Made by a program: the position numbers and the translations under genes. Below the pieces are notes generated by a model that was given only the letters and a program-made list of their open reading frames with translations, searched no databases and had not been told where the DNA came from. This document shows positions 13,207-25,080 of a DNA stretch of 64,000 nt, one piece after another; the first letter of the stretch is position 1; the number at the start of each line of letters is the position of its first letter. This DNA comes from Armigeres subalbatus (Eukaryota; Arthropoda; Insecta; Diptera; Culicidae), in the NCBI RefSeq assembly GCF_024139115.2, contig NC_085141.1:135469822-135533821 (forward strand), in the 5' to 3' direction.

Positions 13207-13617
13207 ATGATCGGATCGTGCCACCACCGCACATCACCTTTGCGCGTTCAGTTCCCAGAGCCTACATGCATGCGCCCAGTTATGCATGGCTCAGCCCCAG
13301 ATTATGAGTCATGCGATCATGAATGCTCTTTGTTGGATTACTTGGGTGCGGACAAAGACGAAGGGAAGCGCGTTTTAGTTCCCAATGAAGAAAAACGCGA
13401 ACCCCACAAATCACCTCGCAGTGTTGAGCGGAATCGTCGCACCGGTTCCCCGCTTTGGCGGTACAATACGAATCTAGGTCTATGTACAAAGCAGGAAAAC
13501 ATGTTTTGTCAACCGGGCAGGGCTGGGAACTGTGAGAAAAAAAAGGAAATTAACTGCCGGTGTGACCAATTCTTCGACTTTCCATGTGACGACGGACCAC
13601 GGTCAATACCTACTTAG
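13207..13617 (+). CDS. unassigned open frame, 136 codons
   Basis: The frame is open from an ATG at 13207 to TAG at 13615, in a stretch richer in G+C than its surroundings. The translation is hydrophilic with eleven cysteines, no signal peptide, no membrane segment and no repeat. AATAAA occurs at 13631, a plausible poly(A) signal. I do not recognise a family. It could be a small lineage-specific gene, a noncoding transcript, or a decayed transposon open by chance; the last is at least as likely. Confidence 0.2.
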   Translation: MIGSCHHRTSPLRVQFPEPTCMRPVMHGSAPDYESCDHECSLLDYLGADKDEGKRVLVPNEEKREPHKSPRSVERNRRTGSPLWRYNTNLGLCTKQENMFCQPGRAGNCEKKKEINCRCDQFFDFPCDDGPRSIPT

Positions 13618-15640
13618 CGCCAGTTGGTTAAATAAACACTTTTGCTCGCTTTCGGGGATTTCGGTGTAGTCTACTAGCTAGCATCGAGCGCACCTTGTCG
13701 TGCCTTTTTCATGACCACACGCTTCGTTGGAGATGTTTGAAATCGAAAATCGATTTAGTACAAACGCAACAATACCGCTGGAAGGGCTTCGATGTGGGTG
13801 ATTTGAAAGTGATAGGGAAAGTAAATGCTTGTTCAATGAAAGCGAACAAAAACAAGTATACAATGCGATTAAGATGGTGATGTTATCGAATAAGTATCCA
13901 TGTTATGAGATTTGAACAAACGGGGTTCTAGTATGTCTAGAGGGGAAAGGAGGCAGCAGTATGTAAGCTCCAGCAGTATGTATTTTTTATGTTTATTGTT
14001 CTTGATTGATTTTTTTTTATTGTATGTGGGAAAATGTATTTATTTTGTGGAAAATTTTGTAATTGATTTATTCATGGAAATTTAGTATTTTTCTATGGAA
14101 AATTTGGAATTCTTCATGGAAAAGTCTTCTTTTATAAATGCAATTTTTACATTTGAGGAATCATCAAGATGAGCCCCGGAAGAATTCCTGGAGGATATTC
14201 AAAAGAATTTTCAGGAGGAATTTCCGAATGGATTTTTAAGGAATATTTAACGGAGAACCTGAAGAGATTTTTGAAGAAAAAAATCTAAAGGAATATGTGA
14301 AGAATTTTGGTCCAAAGGATTTTCGAAGGAATTCCGAATGGATTTTCGAAAGGAATTCCTAAAGGAACTTTCAAAGATATTCTGGAAAAAAAATCCTAAA
14401 AGGATTCCAAACAATTCTTCATAGCAATTAAAAAAATCCCGGTGATATTCTGATAGATTTCTATTGGAATTTCAAAAAAAGGTTCAAAAAAATTTTAAGC
14501 GGATTTTCTAATATAAATTGTCTTGGAATCTCCTAAAGTGATTCCGAAGAAATTACTGGGGGAATTTCCGAAATACATGAAACAAATTCCTTTATTATAG
14601 TAGCCTATGACCATTTAAATTATTTTACCAAAATATGCTTCTAAAAGCTTAGCTTTTAGGCCGTTTATTGTCCGACATGCTGTAGTGCATGTTTAGGCTT
14701 CATCACTAAGATTGTTTTGACACTACCGGAACGACATTAGCAATCTCATACTTTTGCATCAACTGTTATTCCGAACGAATTTCTAAAGGAATTCCTAAGG
14801 AACACCTGAAGGAGTTTCCAGAGGAGTTCCTTAAAACATTTCCAAAAAAATGCCAAAGGGATTTCTAAAGGAGCTCATAAAGGATTTTTTGAAGAAGCCG
14901 CTAGAGGATTTTCCAAATAAATTTGTATAGAAATTGCCAATGGCATCTCCAAAGGAAATTTCTGGGCAATTCCGTGATATGTTTTCAAAAGTCGTTGTAC
15001 AGATATTTCCAATGATATTCTGAAGGATGTTCCGAAGAAATTCCTGAAGGATATTCCGAAGTAGTTCTCGGAATTCCCTATTTCAAGAAATTTCCGATTT
15101 AATCCTTTTAGATTCGAAGGAATCCCTAAAAGAATTTTCGAAGGAATTCCTGAAGGATTTGAACTTGCGAAGGAATTCCTAGTTAGAAGAATTTCTTAAG
15201 TAATTCACGAGAAAAAAAATCATGTGAGGGGAGCAATAACTTTTATTTTATTGAGAAACGTTTTTTAGCAATACTTACTTGTTTGAATTGATTATTTTGC
15301 TGCAAACACCTGCAAATGAATGTAATGCATTTGAAAAAACCTGAAAAAAAATTAGGTAATTTTGTTTTTACCGATCAGTAGACACAGTAGACAGTAGACA
15401 CTAATATGTTGTAACCGTTGAATCGTGTTAGTAAAGGTTACTGGGCACCAGATAAATTGCATACAGTGCACCTAAAATGCTGACCTTTTTCAATGTTATC
15501 TTCAATTTTCGTTGTAAGCTATTTTTCTGTGGCTTCTTGGGGTATCAACACACTCATTTTTTAATCTCTGCAACTCGGCCAAAACCCCCACAGCCGTGTG
15601 CATAGCAAAATAAAAAGTAATTTTCACCAACCTTAAAAAA
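13618..15640. repeat. degenerate GGAATTCC-type repeats in noncoding DNA
   Basis: From about 14160 to 15215 the sequence repeats motifs such as AAGGAATTCCTGAAGGA and GGATTTTCGAAGGAATTCC at roughly 24-30 bp spacing, very diverged, with an unrelated insertion near 14590-14770. The remainder (13618-14160, 15216-15640) holds nothing I can identify. Confidence 0.6.
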
Positions 15641-18070
15641 ATGCTGAGATCCCGTTTAAAAAATGCAGCAAAGGCCCACCGCAGTCTTCCGATTTTCGCG
15701 GTGTGAACGATGGGTGGTTCTCCCAACAGCTGATGCAACTCGTGGTTCATTCGCCTCCTCCACGTACCGTCCGCCATCTGCACCCCACCATAGATGGTAC
15801 GCAACACTTCCTTTCAAAAACTCCAAGTGCGCGTTGGTCCTCCACGAGCATCGTCCAGGTCTCGTGCCCGTAGAGAACTACCGGTCTTATAAGCGTTTTG
15901 TAGATAGTCAGTTTGGTACGGCGGCGAACTCTATTCGATCGGAGCGTCTTACGGAGTCCAAAGTACGTACGATTTCCAGCCACTATGCGCCTCCGAATTT
16001 CTCTGCTGGTATCGTTATCGGCGGTCACCAGTGAGCCCAAGTACACGAATTCTTCGACCACCTCGATTTCGTCACCACCGATAGAAACTCGTGGTGGGCA
16101 GCTTACATTGACCTCTCTTGAGCCTCTTCCTATCATGTACTTCGTCTTCGACATATTGATGACTAGTCCCATCCGTTTAGGCTTCGCTTTTTAGTCTGAT
16201 ATAGGCTTCCTCCATCCTCTCAAAGTTACGTGCCATGATATCAATGTCGTCGGCGAAACCAAATAACTGGACGGACTTCGTGAAAATCGTACCACTCGTG
16301 TCAATCCCGGCCTTCGTATTACTCCCTCCAAAGCGATGTTGAATAGCAGACACGAAAGACCATCACCTTGCCGTAACCCTCTATGCGTTTCGAAGGGACT
16401 CGAGAATGCCCCTGAAACTTGAACTACGCACATCACCCGATCCATCGTCGCATTGATCAACCGTATCAGTTTATCCGGAAATCAGTTTTCGTGCATTTGC
16501 TGCCATAGCTGGTCCCGATCGATTGTATCATATGCGGCTTTGAAGTCGATAAATAGATGATGTGTGGGCACGTTGTATTCGCGGCATTTCTGCAATACCT
16601 GACGTATGGCGAACACCTGGTCTGTGGTAGATCGTTCACCCATAAATCCCGCCTGGTGCTGCCCCACGAACTCTCTTGCAATTGGTGTTAGTCGGCGGCA
16701 TAAAATTTGGGAGAGTACCTTGTAGGCGGCGTTCAGCAATGTGATTGCGCGGTAGTTGTTACAATCCAGCTTATCGCCCTTTTTGTAGATGGGACACACG
16801 ACACCTTCCATCCACTCCTGCGGCAGAACCTCATCCTCCCAAACCAAACCTCTAGCCAGTGCCTCACCACCGTGTTTAAACAGCTCTCCTGGTAGTTGGT
16901 CAACTCCAGGGGCTTTGTTGTTTTTCAGCCGGCCGATCTCCTCCTGGATTTCCTGGAGATTCGGAGCCGGAAGTCGCATGTCCTGCGCGCGTGCTCCTAG
17001 GTTCATTACCATACCGCCACCGTTGTCTGCCATTCAGGTGCTCTTCGTAGTGCTGCCGCCACCTTTGGATCACTCCACGCTCGTTTGTAAGAAGGTTCCC
17101 GTTTATGTCCTTACACGTATCGGGCTGTGGCACGTGGCCCTTACGTAAACGGTTCAACTTCTCATAGAACTTTCGTGCGTTATTAGCGCGGTACAGTTCC
17201 TCCGTCTCTTCACGGTCTCGATCTTCCTGCTGGCGCTTTTCCTCCGGAAAATCGAGTTTTGTCTGTTCCGCGCCCGTTTGTATCGTGCCTCGTTCGCCCT
17301 CGTGCGGTGTTGCAGCAATCTCGTCCATGTTGCATTCTTCTCCCCAACTAACTGATCACATTCGCCGTCATACCAGTCGTTTCTCTGATCCGGAGCCACC
17401 GTGCCTAGTGCAGCGGTTGTGGTGCATCCAAAGGTGGATCGAATATCTCTCCAGCCATCTTCAAGAGATGCTGCGTCTAGCTGCTCATCCGTTGGGAGTG
17501 CCACTTCCAGCTGCTGCGCGTAGTCTTGGGCTAGCCTACCGTCTTGTAGCCGCCCAATGTTAAGCCGCGGCGGACGACTCCGACGCGTGTTGATCACCGT
17601 CGAGAGTTTTGAGCGCAGGCATACTGCAACGAGGTAGTGGTCGGATTCAATATTCGCACTGTGGTAAGTGCGTACGTTCGTGATGTCGGAGAAGAATTTA
17701 CCGTCGATTAGAACGTGGTCGATTTGGTTTTCCGTTACTTGATTAGGTGATTTCCATGTGGCCTTGTGGATATTCTTGCGGGGGAAGAAAGTGCTTCGGA
17801 CTACCATTCCGCGGGAGGCTGCTAAGTTTATGCATCGTTGGCCGTTGTCGTTCGATACGGTATGCAGACTATCCGGTCCGATGAACGGTCTATACATTTC
17901 CTTCCTTCCTTCCTGAGCGTTCATGTCATCGATGACGATTTTGACGATTTCCTGCAGCGCTACGACGTCGAAGTTGCGGGGATGTAATTCATCGTAGATT
18001 ATCCTGTCGCAACCTGCGAAGCCTAGCGACTTGCAGTTCCATGTTTCATCTAGATGTTCTAGGTTCTCCG
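15640..18070 (-). pseudogene. RTE/JAM-like non-LTR retrotransposon, copy 1 (dead)
   Basis: Read on the minus strand, the order is endonuclease (17154-18070, with INLAASRGMVVRSTFFPR, NQIDHVLIDGKFFSDI and NIESDHYLVAVCL), linker (about 16900-17328, RANNARKFYEKLNRLRKGHV), reverse transcriptase (16191-17033, NKAPGVDQLPGELF, HQAGFMGERSTTDQVFAIRQ) and C-terminal region (15502-16172, YLGSLVTADNDTSREIRRRI). The catalytic FADD is at 16246-16257. Reading frames are broken in several places. The endonuclease has lost about 100 codons: VVALQE runs straight into VKIVIDDMNAQ, which are far apart in the copy at 46490-49275. The family resembles insect RTE-clade elements; the clade is from memory. Confidence 0.88.
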
Positions 18071-18809
18071 AATTGCATGTCTATACAAAATGGTTCTATG
18101 CAGATCAAACTAATTTAGACTGTACATAATACGCAAGGGCTCTGTGGACTTGCATGAACATGCTGGGTTGATTTCGATTAGATACCAAGCGTAGTTGATC
18201 TTGTCGAAAAAAATGATTTAAACTCCAGAATATTTTAGTGAACTTAGAATATCTACATCAAACCAATATAACACGCAAGCGCTTTAGCGGCCCTTTATAC
18301 AAGTTCTTTACACCGGTGATTGTTAGATTTTCTAACAAATCTGAATAAGCCTAAATATGAACTGCGAATATGCGAAAATGCAAGATGCTTATACAAATAT
18401 TGTATGAGACCTTACTATTGTGCAACTTTTCTTGGAATATTTATTAATGAGCTTACATTTTTTGAATAAGAATCAAACAATTTTGCTTATGCCCACTTCT
18501 TATACAAATTTTGGTAGGTTCATAAACAAAGGAAATCTAACAGTCACTGGTTGGATACAAATGCTTGCACACTTGTTCATTTATTTAATAAACTGGATGT
18601 GTTGAAATTTGCATAAAAAGTTTGACATAAGATGAATCATCGCACAAATGTACCAAGCGTCTCCATTAGCTTTTATGCTTAAATGTTGCTGAACACTTTT
18701 AAAACCCCCTACCGTGGGGCATCGAAATCCGTACACTTAAGCACCTTAGTATATGCAAAAGTCATTAGAAAATAGGAATCGAATGTAAATAAAACGTTCG
18801 TTATTGACA
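18071..18809. other. no feature recognised
   Basis: AT-rich sequence without an open frame, inverted repeat or SINE that I can support. Confidence 0.4.
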
Positions 18810-18831
18810 CATGAGCATGAAGGCTTGTACT

Positions 18832-19576
18832 GAGTTCAGTGCGTGATCTCTCATGTTTCGGACAGCAGAACGATCGCGCGGTCGGCCGAATTATTGTGTT
18901 CTGCATTGCGCGGCCGGTAATAAAATTAATCAGTTCAGTACCTGATACTTGTTTCGAAGCGGGCTTGGTAGTCATATGGCTACTGCTTCTGCCTCATACG
19001 CAGGAGGTCGTGGGTTAAATCCCAGGTCCGTTCCATTATCCTACTTTGTATCTTTCTCTTTATTTCTCATGTTCTAACAATCGGTAGAACTGGAAATGGA
19101 CTTCCATACCGTTTCCATTACTATTCCTATACCTTCAACTTGAGTATTCTAACAGTAATCTGCTAGAATTGGAAATTAACTATAGAGCTCGTTTCCTACA
19201 TCCAATTAGAAATTCCATCAGTTACCTTCTCCTATCTATCACATTGGCAGCTCGTTAACCAAGACGGACCTCTGCCTCTCCAACCTAACCCATAAATTCC
19301 AACAAATTCCGCATGAACTCGTGGCAAGTGCAGAGGTATATTCGGCTTGCAGTGGGCGAGTGATTGCATCATCATTTCCTCCCCCTTCCCTACATTGACT
19401 TGCATTCTGACGTGGCAGGCACCAGTATGACCTAACAAATGAGATCACCAGTACTTGTACATTGAAGATGTGTGCTAGTCCCAAGCAAACATCTGTTGGT
19501 TCCCTGTGCAAGAACAGCTGATCTGGTCATAATGGAGTAGCAACTACGAGCAGTCAATCAAGCTCAAGCTCAAGCT
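18832..19576 (+). mobile_element. tRNA-derived SINE with a 22-bp target duplication
   Basis: A tRNA-like head carries a possible A box (TAGTCATATGG, about 18972) and a B box (GGTTAAATCCC, about 19013), which would be an internal RNA polymerase III promoter. About 130 bp precede the head. The body is followed by a tail of AAGCTC repeats ending at 19576. Direct repeats of 22 bp with one mismatch (beginning CATGAGCATGAAGGCTT) flank the element at 18810-18831 and 19577-19598. This is the intact relative of the interrupted copy at 1237-1622. Confidence 0.88.
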
Positions 19577-19598
19577 CATGAGCATGAAGGCTTCTACT

Positions 19599-22377
19599 TT
19601 TGAAGTATTTCACATTTACTCATTAATAACTACGAAAAACATGATAAAATAATGAATTAAATCAAATATTCATGACTCGAAACAGCTCCGTACAGCTATT
19701 TTTTACCTAAATATTTAAATTGAAGCAGTCTGATTGACAAAACTACCACTGTAAATAGTTCGATACGCACCTTGAGAAGCGATCCATTCGATTTGTATTC
19801 CGCTTATCTTATGTTATGATTCGCAATTAGCAATTAGGTGAAACACAGTTACTTTTGGTGCAATTATGCTCTACCCGAAAACAAAATGGCGGCAAAAACT
19901 CTGCGTTTGGTGGGTGGCGATTTGTTTTTGATTTTTGTTGTTTTAATTTCGAAGCCTTCTTTCCATTTCTATGTCCTAAAAGCTTACTGTCAAGAATCTG
20001 AACAAGATAAGATAAATTATTTCTTTCTAAATTAAATCTTTCATTCATTACATTTAACCCCTTTTAATCTTTTAATTTATTGATATCTCACGAGGTGGAC
20101 GGATTTCGGTGCTGTACGGATTTCAGTCGCGCACGGTACCTATTGTTTCCTCTTGGAAGCCCATTTTTGCCTGAAAAACAGTCATGGGGATATTGAGATA
20201 TCGTAATAACTTAGATTATCGTTACTCAGTATTTTAACGTATATAAACATGCAAACATGCAAGTGACTTCAACGTCGTTAAAGCGAGTACCTTTTTCAAC
20301 TTTGTGACCAAATAATTTCCAAATTTTCCCAATTTAACAAAAAAACGCCAGTAACCAGTCGATTTTGGAGATTGAGAATTACAAATGCAACATATGAGTA
20401 TCGCGAATACAAATTTACTATCGAACAGTGTTATGTGTCGTATTAAAAGTGTTTAAAGATCAATAAATTAAGTGAAAAACCAAAAATTTAGGATTAAAAC
20501 CTTTTTACGCTACCGTAACGTTCGCAATTAATCTTTGATTTTCACTTTTCAAAATGTTTGCTAATTTTGGTTGTTGGCACCCAAAATGGTCGGTTGTCGG
20601 TACCCTTTTTCCAAGGGAATATCAAGACAAATCAAAGTTAATGGCCTAATTTCAGGTTTTTAGCCAGGTTGAGAGTAAGAATGACAATTTTTGAAAGCCT
20701 AATGAAATATGTATAAGGTATTTAAATGTAATTAATCTCATTGCCATTTACATAATAAATCTTGATATTTTCATTCATAACGCTAAACAGTTCATATTTT
20801 CCGTTTTAATGGTATTTTTGGGGGTGCCGACAACCAACCACCTTTTTATACACGGTATAAAATCATCACCTAACGAATCTATATTTTTAAATTTTCTGGG
20901 AGATGAAAATAATTAAATTTCTTCACCAATTATCAGCTTATGCATAAAATAGGCTTCCATTGGTATGCAAATATCACCACTTTGTTCAATTGGGCAAAAG
21001 TTATGAACCAAGAACAAAGGGTGCCGACAACCGACCACCTTCCCCTACTACATGTTGAGAAAACTGTCGTTTTGAGATGTGTCCATAGCTGGGAGATCTG
21101 AATTTGTGTCTGAATATGCATAACAGTGCTACTTTAGACTTTTCTTTATATGTGCACGAGAAAGGCACTGACACCGCTTGGTGAATTAATCGGATTTTTT
21201 TGCTTTCGACACTTTCAACACTGTCACGCTTTTGATCATAGCTTGAAAACGTCACACTTTCAAACTGACTTGTTTGATTTAGTGCAAACGCATTTAGTGC
21301 TCAATAATCTCAACTTATTTTGCTCGTAGTGAAAAGGGAACATCCAAAAAATTACAGAGGGGAGAAAGGTGTTGGGAGCAAATTTAGAAGATGCAACATG
21401 TGACTGCACCGGTTTTGGCAGTAGCGGTTAATTTTGAAAATAAATCAGCCTTCCAATAATATACCTATCTTATCAGATTTAATTTGCGTGAGTGTGCTAT
21501 TTGGTTCGACGAATCGACGTTTGAATCTTTATTTACGAAACCACTAAAGTCGTTTTGAAAATTTGTCCTTGCAATCTGGCAACTAACGTGAGTTTGCCGA
21601 ATACACCCCCTTCTAAATTGCTTCTCTCGTTCTTAGACTACCATTCGGTAGCTCATCTTATTTAAATATCAAAATCATTTTATTTTTAGCCCCTTGGTTC
21701 GATTCAATTTGCACCTCCAATCAATTAACAAAAATAAAATCCTATTAAACGGTTGATGACTTCGTTGTTTACGCTACAGCTCTTCTTAGAGCCGTTTCAG
21801 AAGATTGAACAAATAAAAGAAAGGAAATATGTTTAAAGATGCATTTTGTATTGGTACCTCTAAGACGTCAATTCTCCACTTAACGTAGCGTGTAAATTCC
21901 ATTAATCGCTTCATTTTCCAAAGAAATATTGGCTCAATTCGAAGGCGAAACAATAACTTCATTAAACCAAAAAATGTCCGAAAGTGGGTCAAACTGCGAG
22001 CAAGCATAGTAGAATTATTAAGGTGAATCGCGTTGGAGCCCAATTTCAAATCTACATAGCACTTTTGAGGGCACATAACTTGAAAAGTAAACGACAGACA
22101 AAAGCAAAAAGTAGTTTTTCACTTTTGCTCACTTGCAGCATACATGAAAAAATGGTTTCCAGATGTGCTAACCGCCTAAATATTCACATTTGTGCGAGCA
22201 AAAACGCGAGGTGAGAGATAGCACGGCCATTGTGGCTGCCATTTTTGGACGCCGCCGTAACTCACCTTAACGATTTCCTGCGTCCAGCACCGGTCTGCCA
22301 AAGAGACAATACCACTCTGATGCAGTTCACTCTAGCCGTAGGGCCATATCTCATTCGATACACATTGTTTCCAACAG
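19599..22377. other. upstream flank of the first crumbs exon; no exon found
   Basis: The signal-peptide exon of crumbs should lie here or further upstream, but I could not recognise one. The stretch holds a repeated inverted motif (20584-21041, listed separately) and at 21152-21192 a reversed copy of the left end of the 8520-11788 element. The open frame from 22230 to the acceptor at 22377 is not counted as coding. Confidence 0.45.
20584..21041. repeat. three copies of a GGTCGGTTGTCGG motif in inverted orientation
   Basis: TGGTCGGTTGTCGGTACCC at about 20587 (+) is matched by complementary GGTGCCGACAACCAACCACC at about 20821 and GGGTGCCGACAACCGACCAC at about 21018. Each is about 22 bp. They may be the ends of one or two nested inverted-repeat elements, or single diverged copies of a short repeat. 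Confidence 0.65.
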
Positions 22378-23586
22378 GTGGAGAAATCCTATCCCAGCGC
22401 TATGCCGGTCATGCACTGCTGGTGTCGGTGCTGCCGGACTCGATTTCGATAGTGCTCTCCGCTCCGAGCACCCAACCAATCGAGGCACGCGTTCTGGGTC
22501 GCTACTTGGACAATCGGTGGCACACGCTACAGTTTGTGTACCAGTTGGGAGCGTTGTACTGCATCATCGACAAGCAGTCTTCGACGATCGCCAATCAAAC
22601 CTTCAATACTCAGCTGATCGCCGATCAGGAGATCAAGAACGAAGCGGCCGTTTTGATCTTGGGCAAACAGTACTCGGGATGTTTGCTGCACGGTCCGGGG
22701 TTAGTGTTCAATTCCAGCGCTATGAATGCTGAGGCCGTCGTGTTCGGGCCATGTCCGTTGGCGCCGGGGCTTTGTACTGATCATGACATTCTGACAGGAG
22801 TGCCACCAGATTATTGTTCCCATGATCCTTGCATGCAACATGGGACCTGCATATCTCGGTCCGATGGATACGAATGTCATTGTACGGCTAGGTTTAAAGG
22901 AAAGAACTGTGAAGTGGATACCGGACCTCCTTGCCAGGCATATCCCTGCCAGCATGGTGCTACTTGCATAGAAGACGCCAAAGGAGACTATAAATGCACG
23001 TGTGCTCCTGGCTATACTGGAACGTTCTGTGAGACGGAGCTGAGTGTCCATCCACTGTGCGAAAAAAATCCATGCATCAACAACGGCACTTGCCGAGTTC
23101 CTTCCGGAACGAACTCTTATGAATGTGAATGCTTGAAAGGGTTCATCGGAACTAGGTGCGAAATCAACTGGGACGATTGCAAGCCCAATTTGTGTTTAAA
23201 TGGCGGACGATGCGTGGATGGGGTAGACGCATTCACATGTGACTGCAAGGGTACAGGATACGGTGGTACTCTGTGCCAAAACAATATCGATGAGTGCCTT
23301 ATCAATCCTTGTCTGAACGGGGGAACCTGTTTCGACACATATGGATCTTATCTTTGCGAATGTCCAACGGGATTCACCGGAGCCAACTGCCAGCTGAGTA
23401 TCAACGAATGCAAGTCCCAGCCCTGTCAACACGGTGGAACCTGCATCGACACTCAGGAGGGCTTCGAATGCCGATGCCTTCCGGGTTATTCTGGACTATA
23501 CTGCGAGCTTGAACCGGGCTGTGGCCAGTGCCCAATCGATTCGGATTGCATCGCTGGACGATGTGTTTGCAAACCAGGTACCACAG
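22378..23586 (+). CDS. crb: crumbs exon: N-terminal LamG module and first EGF repeats
   Basis: The exon starts after a pyrimidine-rich acceptor ending in CCAACAG and begins in phase 1, so a G from the previous exon completes a glycine before GEILSQRY. This matches Drosophila RGGEILAQQY. An open frame continues upstream to an ATG at 22230, but that stretch shows no resemblance to Crumbs, so I do not use it. About 130 residues form the rest of an N-terminal LamG-like module ([22 protein letters not shown]). Six complete EGF-like modules follow, including IDEC and INEC calcium-binding types, then a cysteine-rich atypical module ([17 protein letters not shown]) that is split by the intron. The donor is CAG/GTAAGC at 23587, leaving phase 1. 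The upstream exon with the signal peptide was not found. Confidence 0.93.
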
Positions 23587-23810
23587 GTAAGCTTTAACTA
23601 TCAACGCTTCCAATCCTAACCTAATTAATCACCCTGCCTAGTTCGTAACTTCCTCTGTATCCGCATACACACTTCCCACTAACCAATCAATGTTTGGCCA
23701 ATCCATTCCTGAACGAGCAACACCTAACCTGATTTGACTAACCAAGCACACACCGCACGAAATTCAAAATTTTACCCATCACCACTGTCAAAAATTCGAT
23801 TCTTTCGTAG

Positions 23811-23999
23811 GCTTGGTAGGCAACTGCGTTGAGCAGCAAGCCGCCGGCACTAGCACGATCGCCCAAAAAACGGCCTCCAATGCATGTTCAGAGTATTGCT
23901 TCAACGGAGCCAGCTGCGTGCTTGCCAACTCCGCCGGCCTTCGGATCGCTAGTGCCAACAGCAGAAATTTCACTTGCATTTGCGCTACCGGATTCACAG
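23811..23999 (+). CDS. crb: crumbs exon: degenerate EGF-like module
   Basis: This short exon lies 224 bp after the previous one. The acceptor is TTCTTTCGTAG and the donor is CAG/GTTGGA, a weaker donor at position +4. Both ends are phase 1, so the exon adds 63 residues and could be skipped without a frameshift. It encodes a low-complexity linker (rich in A, S, T and Q) and one EGF-like module ([11 protein letters not shown], then CICATGFTG). The Drosophila protein has a similarly divergent Ser/Ala-rich segment at this place, so alignment here is weaker than in the flanking exons. The modular phase and the context support it as coding. Confidence 0.87.
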
Positions 24000-24100
24000 G
24001 TTGGAATTCTTGGTTCACCAATGTTTTACTATAAACCTTAATATAAATAACGTGTTTTATTATCAGATCACATTTTAACTAATTTGTGCATAATTCACAG

Positions 24101-24789
24101 GTTCCCGTTGCGAGTCCCCGATCGCTTTGCCCTACTCGGATGAGTGCAACTGCCTCAACGGGGGAAGTTGCACCCCGAACAGCTCCACCTGCATCTGCCC
24201 GCAAGGTTACGATGGCGCACGCTGTGAACAGGTGGTTGTTTGCTCTGCGACCAACTGCCAGGAACCGTTCCGCTGCATCGCAGGGAAGTGTCAATGCCCC
24301 GATAATACCAACTGTGAAAATGTGTGTGCACCGAACCCGTGTCTGCATAATGGTTCGTGTTACCCTCAGGGACAGGACTACATCTGCAAGTGTCCTCCCG
24401 GGTACGAAGGCAAACGGTGTGAAAACGACGTCGACGAGTGTAAAATTAAGGATAAGATCTGTGTGAACGGCATCTGTCAGAACACGCCCGGATCGTTTAG
24501 GTGTTTCTGTACGCCGGGCTATACCGGTTTGAACTGTGATCTGGATGTGGACGAGTGCTTAAGCCATCCGTGCAAGAACAACGCTCAGTGTGTGAACAAG
24601 GAGAACGATTTCGAGTGTATATGCCCTCCGGGATATAGCGGCAAGGATTGTAGCACAGATATCGATGAGTGCGAGAGTAATCCCTGTACGAAAGGGTCAA
24701 CGTGTCGCGATCGAGTGGCGAATTTTACGTGCGTTTGTATTCCGGGAATGACTGGGCGTCTGTGCGAGATCGACATTGATGATTGTGAG
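24101..24789 (+). CDS. crb: crumbs exon: EGF-like modules 9-14
   Basis: The acceptor ends in TAATTCACAG, 101 bp after the previous donor, and the donor is GAG/GTGAGT at 24790, phase 0. The exon encodes a run of EGF-like modules: CNCLNGGSC, the atypical [22 protein letters not shown] pair, [11 protein letters not shown], two VDEC modules, an IDEC module and the first residues of an IDDC module. The atypical pair is also in Drosophila Crumbs (SPLNCQEPMVC), which is a strong family-specific marker. Calcium-binding consensus D/N-x-D/N-E is present before most modules. The module begun at IDDCE continues directly in the exon at 38359, across a 13.6-kb intron. Confidence 0.95.
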
Positions 24790-24864
24790 GTGAGTTTACT
24801 TTGGTTTATAACTTGTTTTTTTGGTCGATCACCTATGTAATTATTTACTTGATCTACTGGAACA

Positions 24865-25080
24865 TGTACTGGGGGTGCTGTTCGCGTTACGAACAGAACA
24901 TTGTCAGAGAAGAAGATGGCGAGTTCGATTCTCAGTCCGGTCTAGGATGTTTACTCGTGTGAAACATTCTTGACTCTCTGAGCATAGTGTAACTATTGTA
25001 CTTGCCACACAACATACATGGCAGACATAGAAAAACTATAGGAAGATTTGGTCTGCATTTCAGTCTAGTGTTATATTCAC
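24865..25080 (+). mobile_element. Feilai-like SINE fragment in a crumbs intron
   Basis: A B-box-like GAGTTCGATTCTC at 24931 is followed by a body sharing ACTCTCTGAGCATAGTGTA and CACACAACATACATG with the minus-strand SINE at 26945-27280. The start and the tail are indistinct. The name Feilai is by resemblance from memory. Confidence 0.65.

Noticed and set aside
22230..22377. ATG at 22230 as the crumbs start
   Set aside because: The residues do not match Crumbs, there is no signal peptide, and a good acceptor in the right phase lies at 22377.
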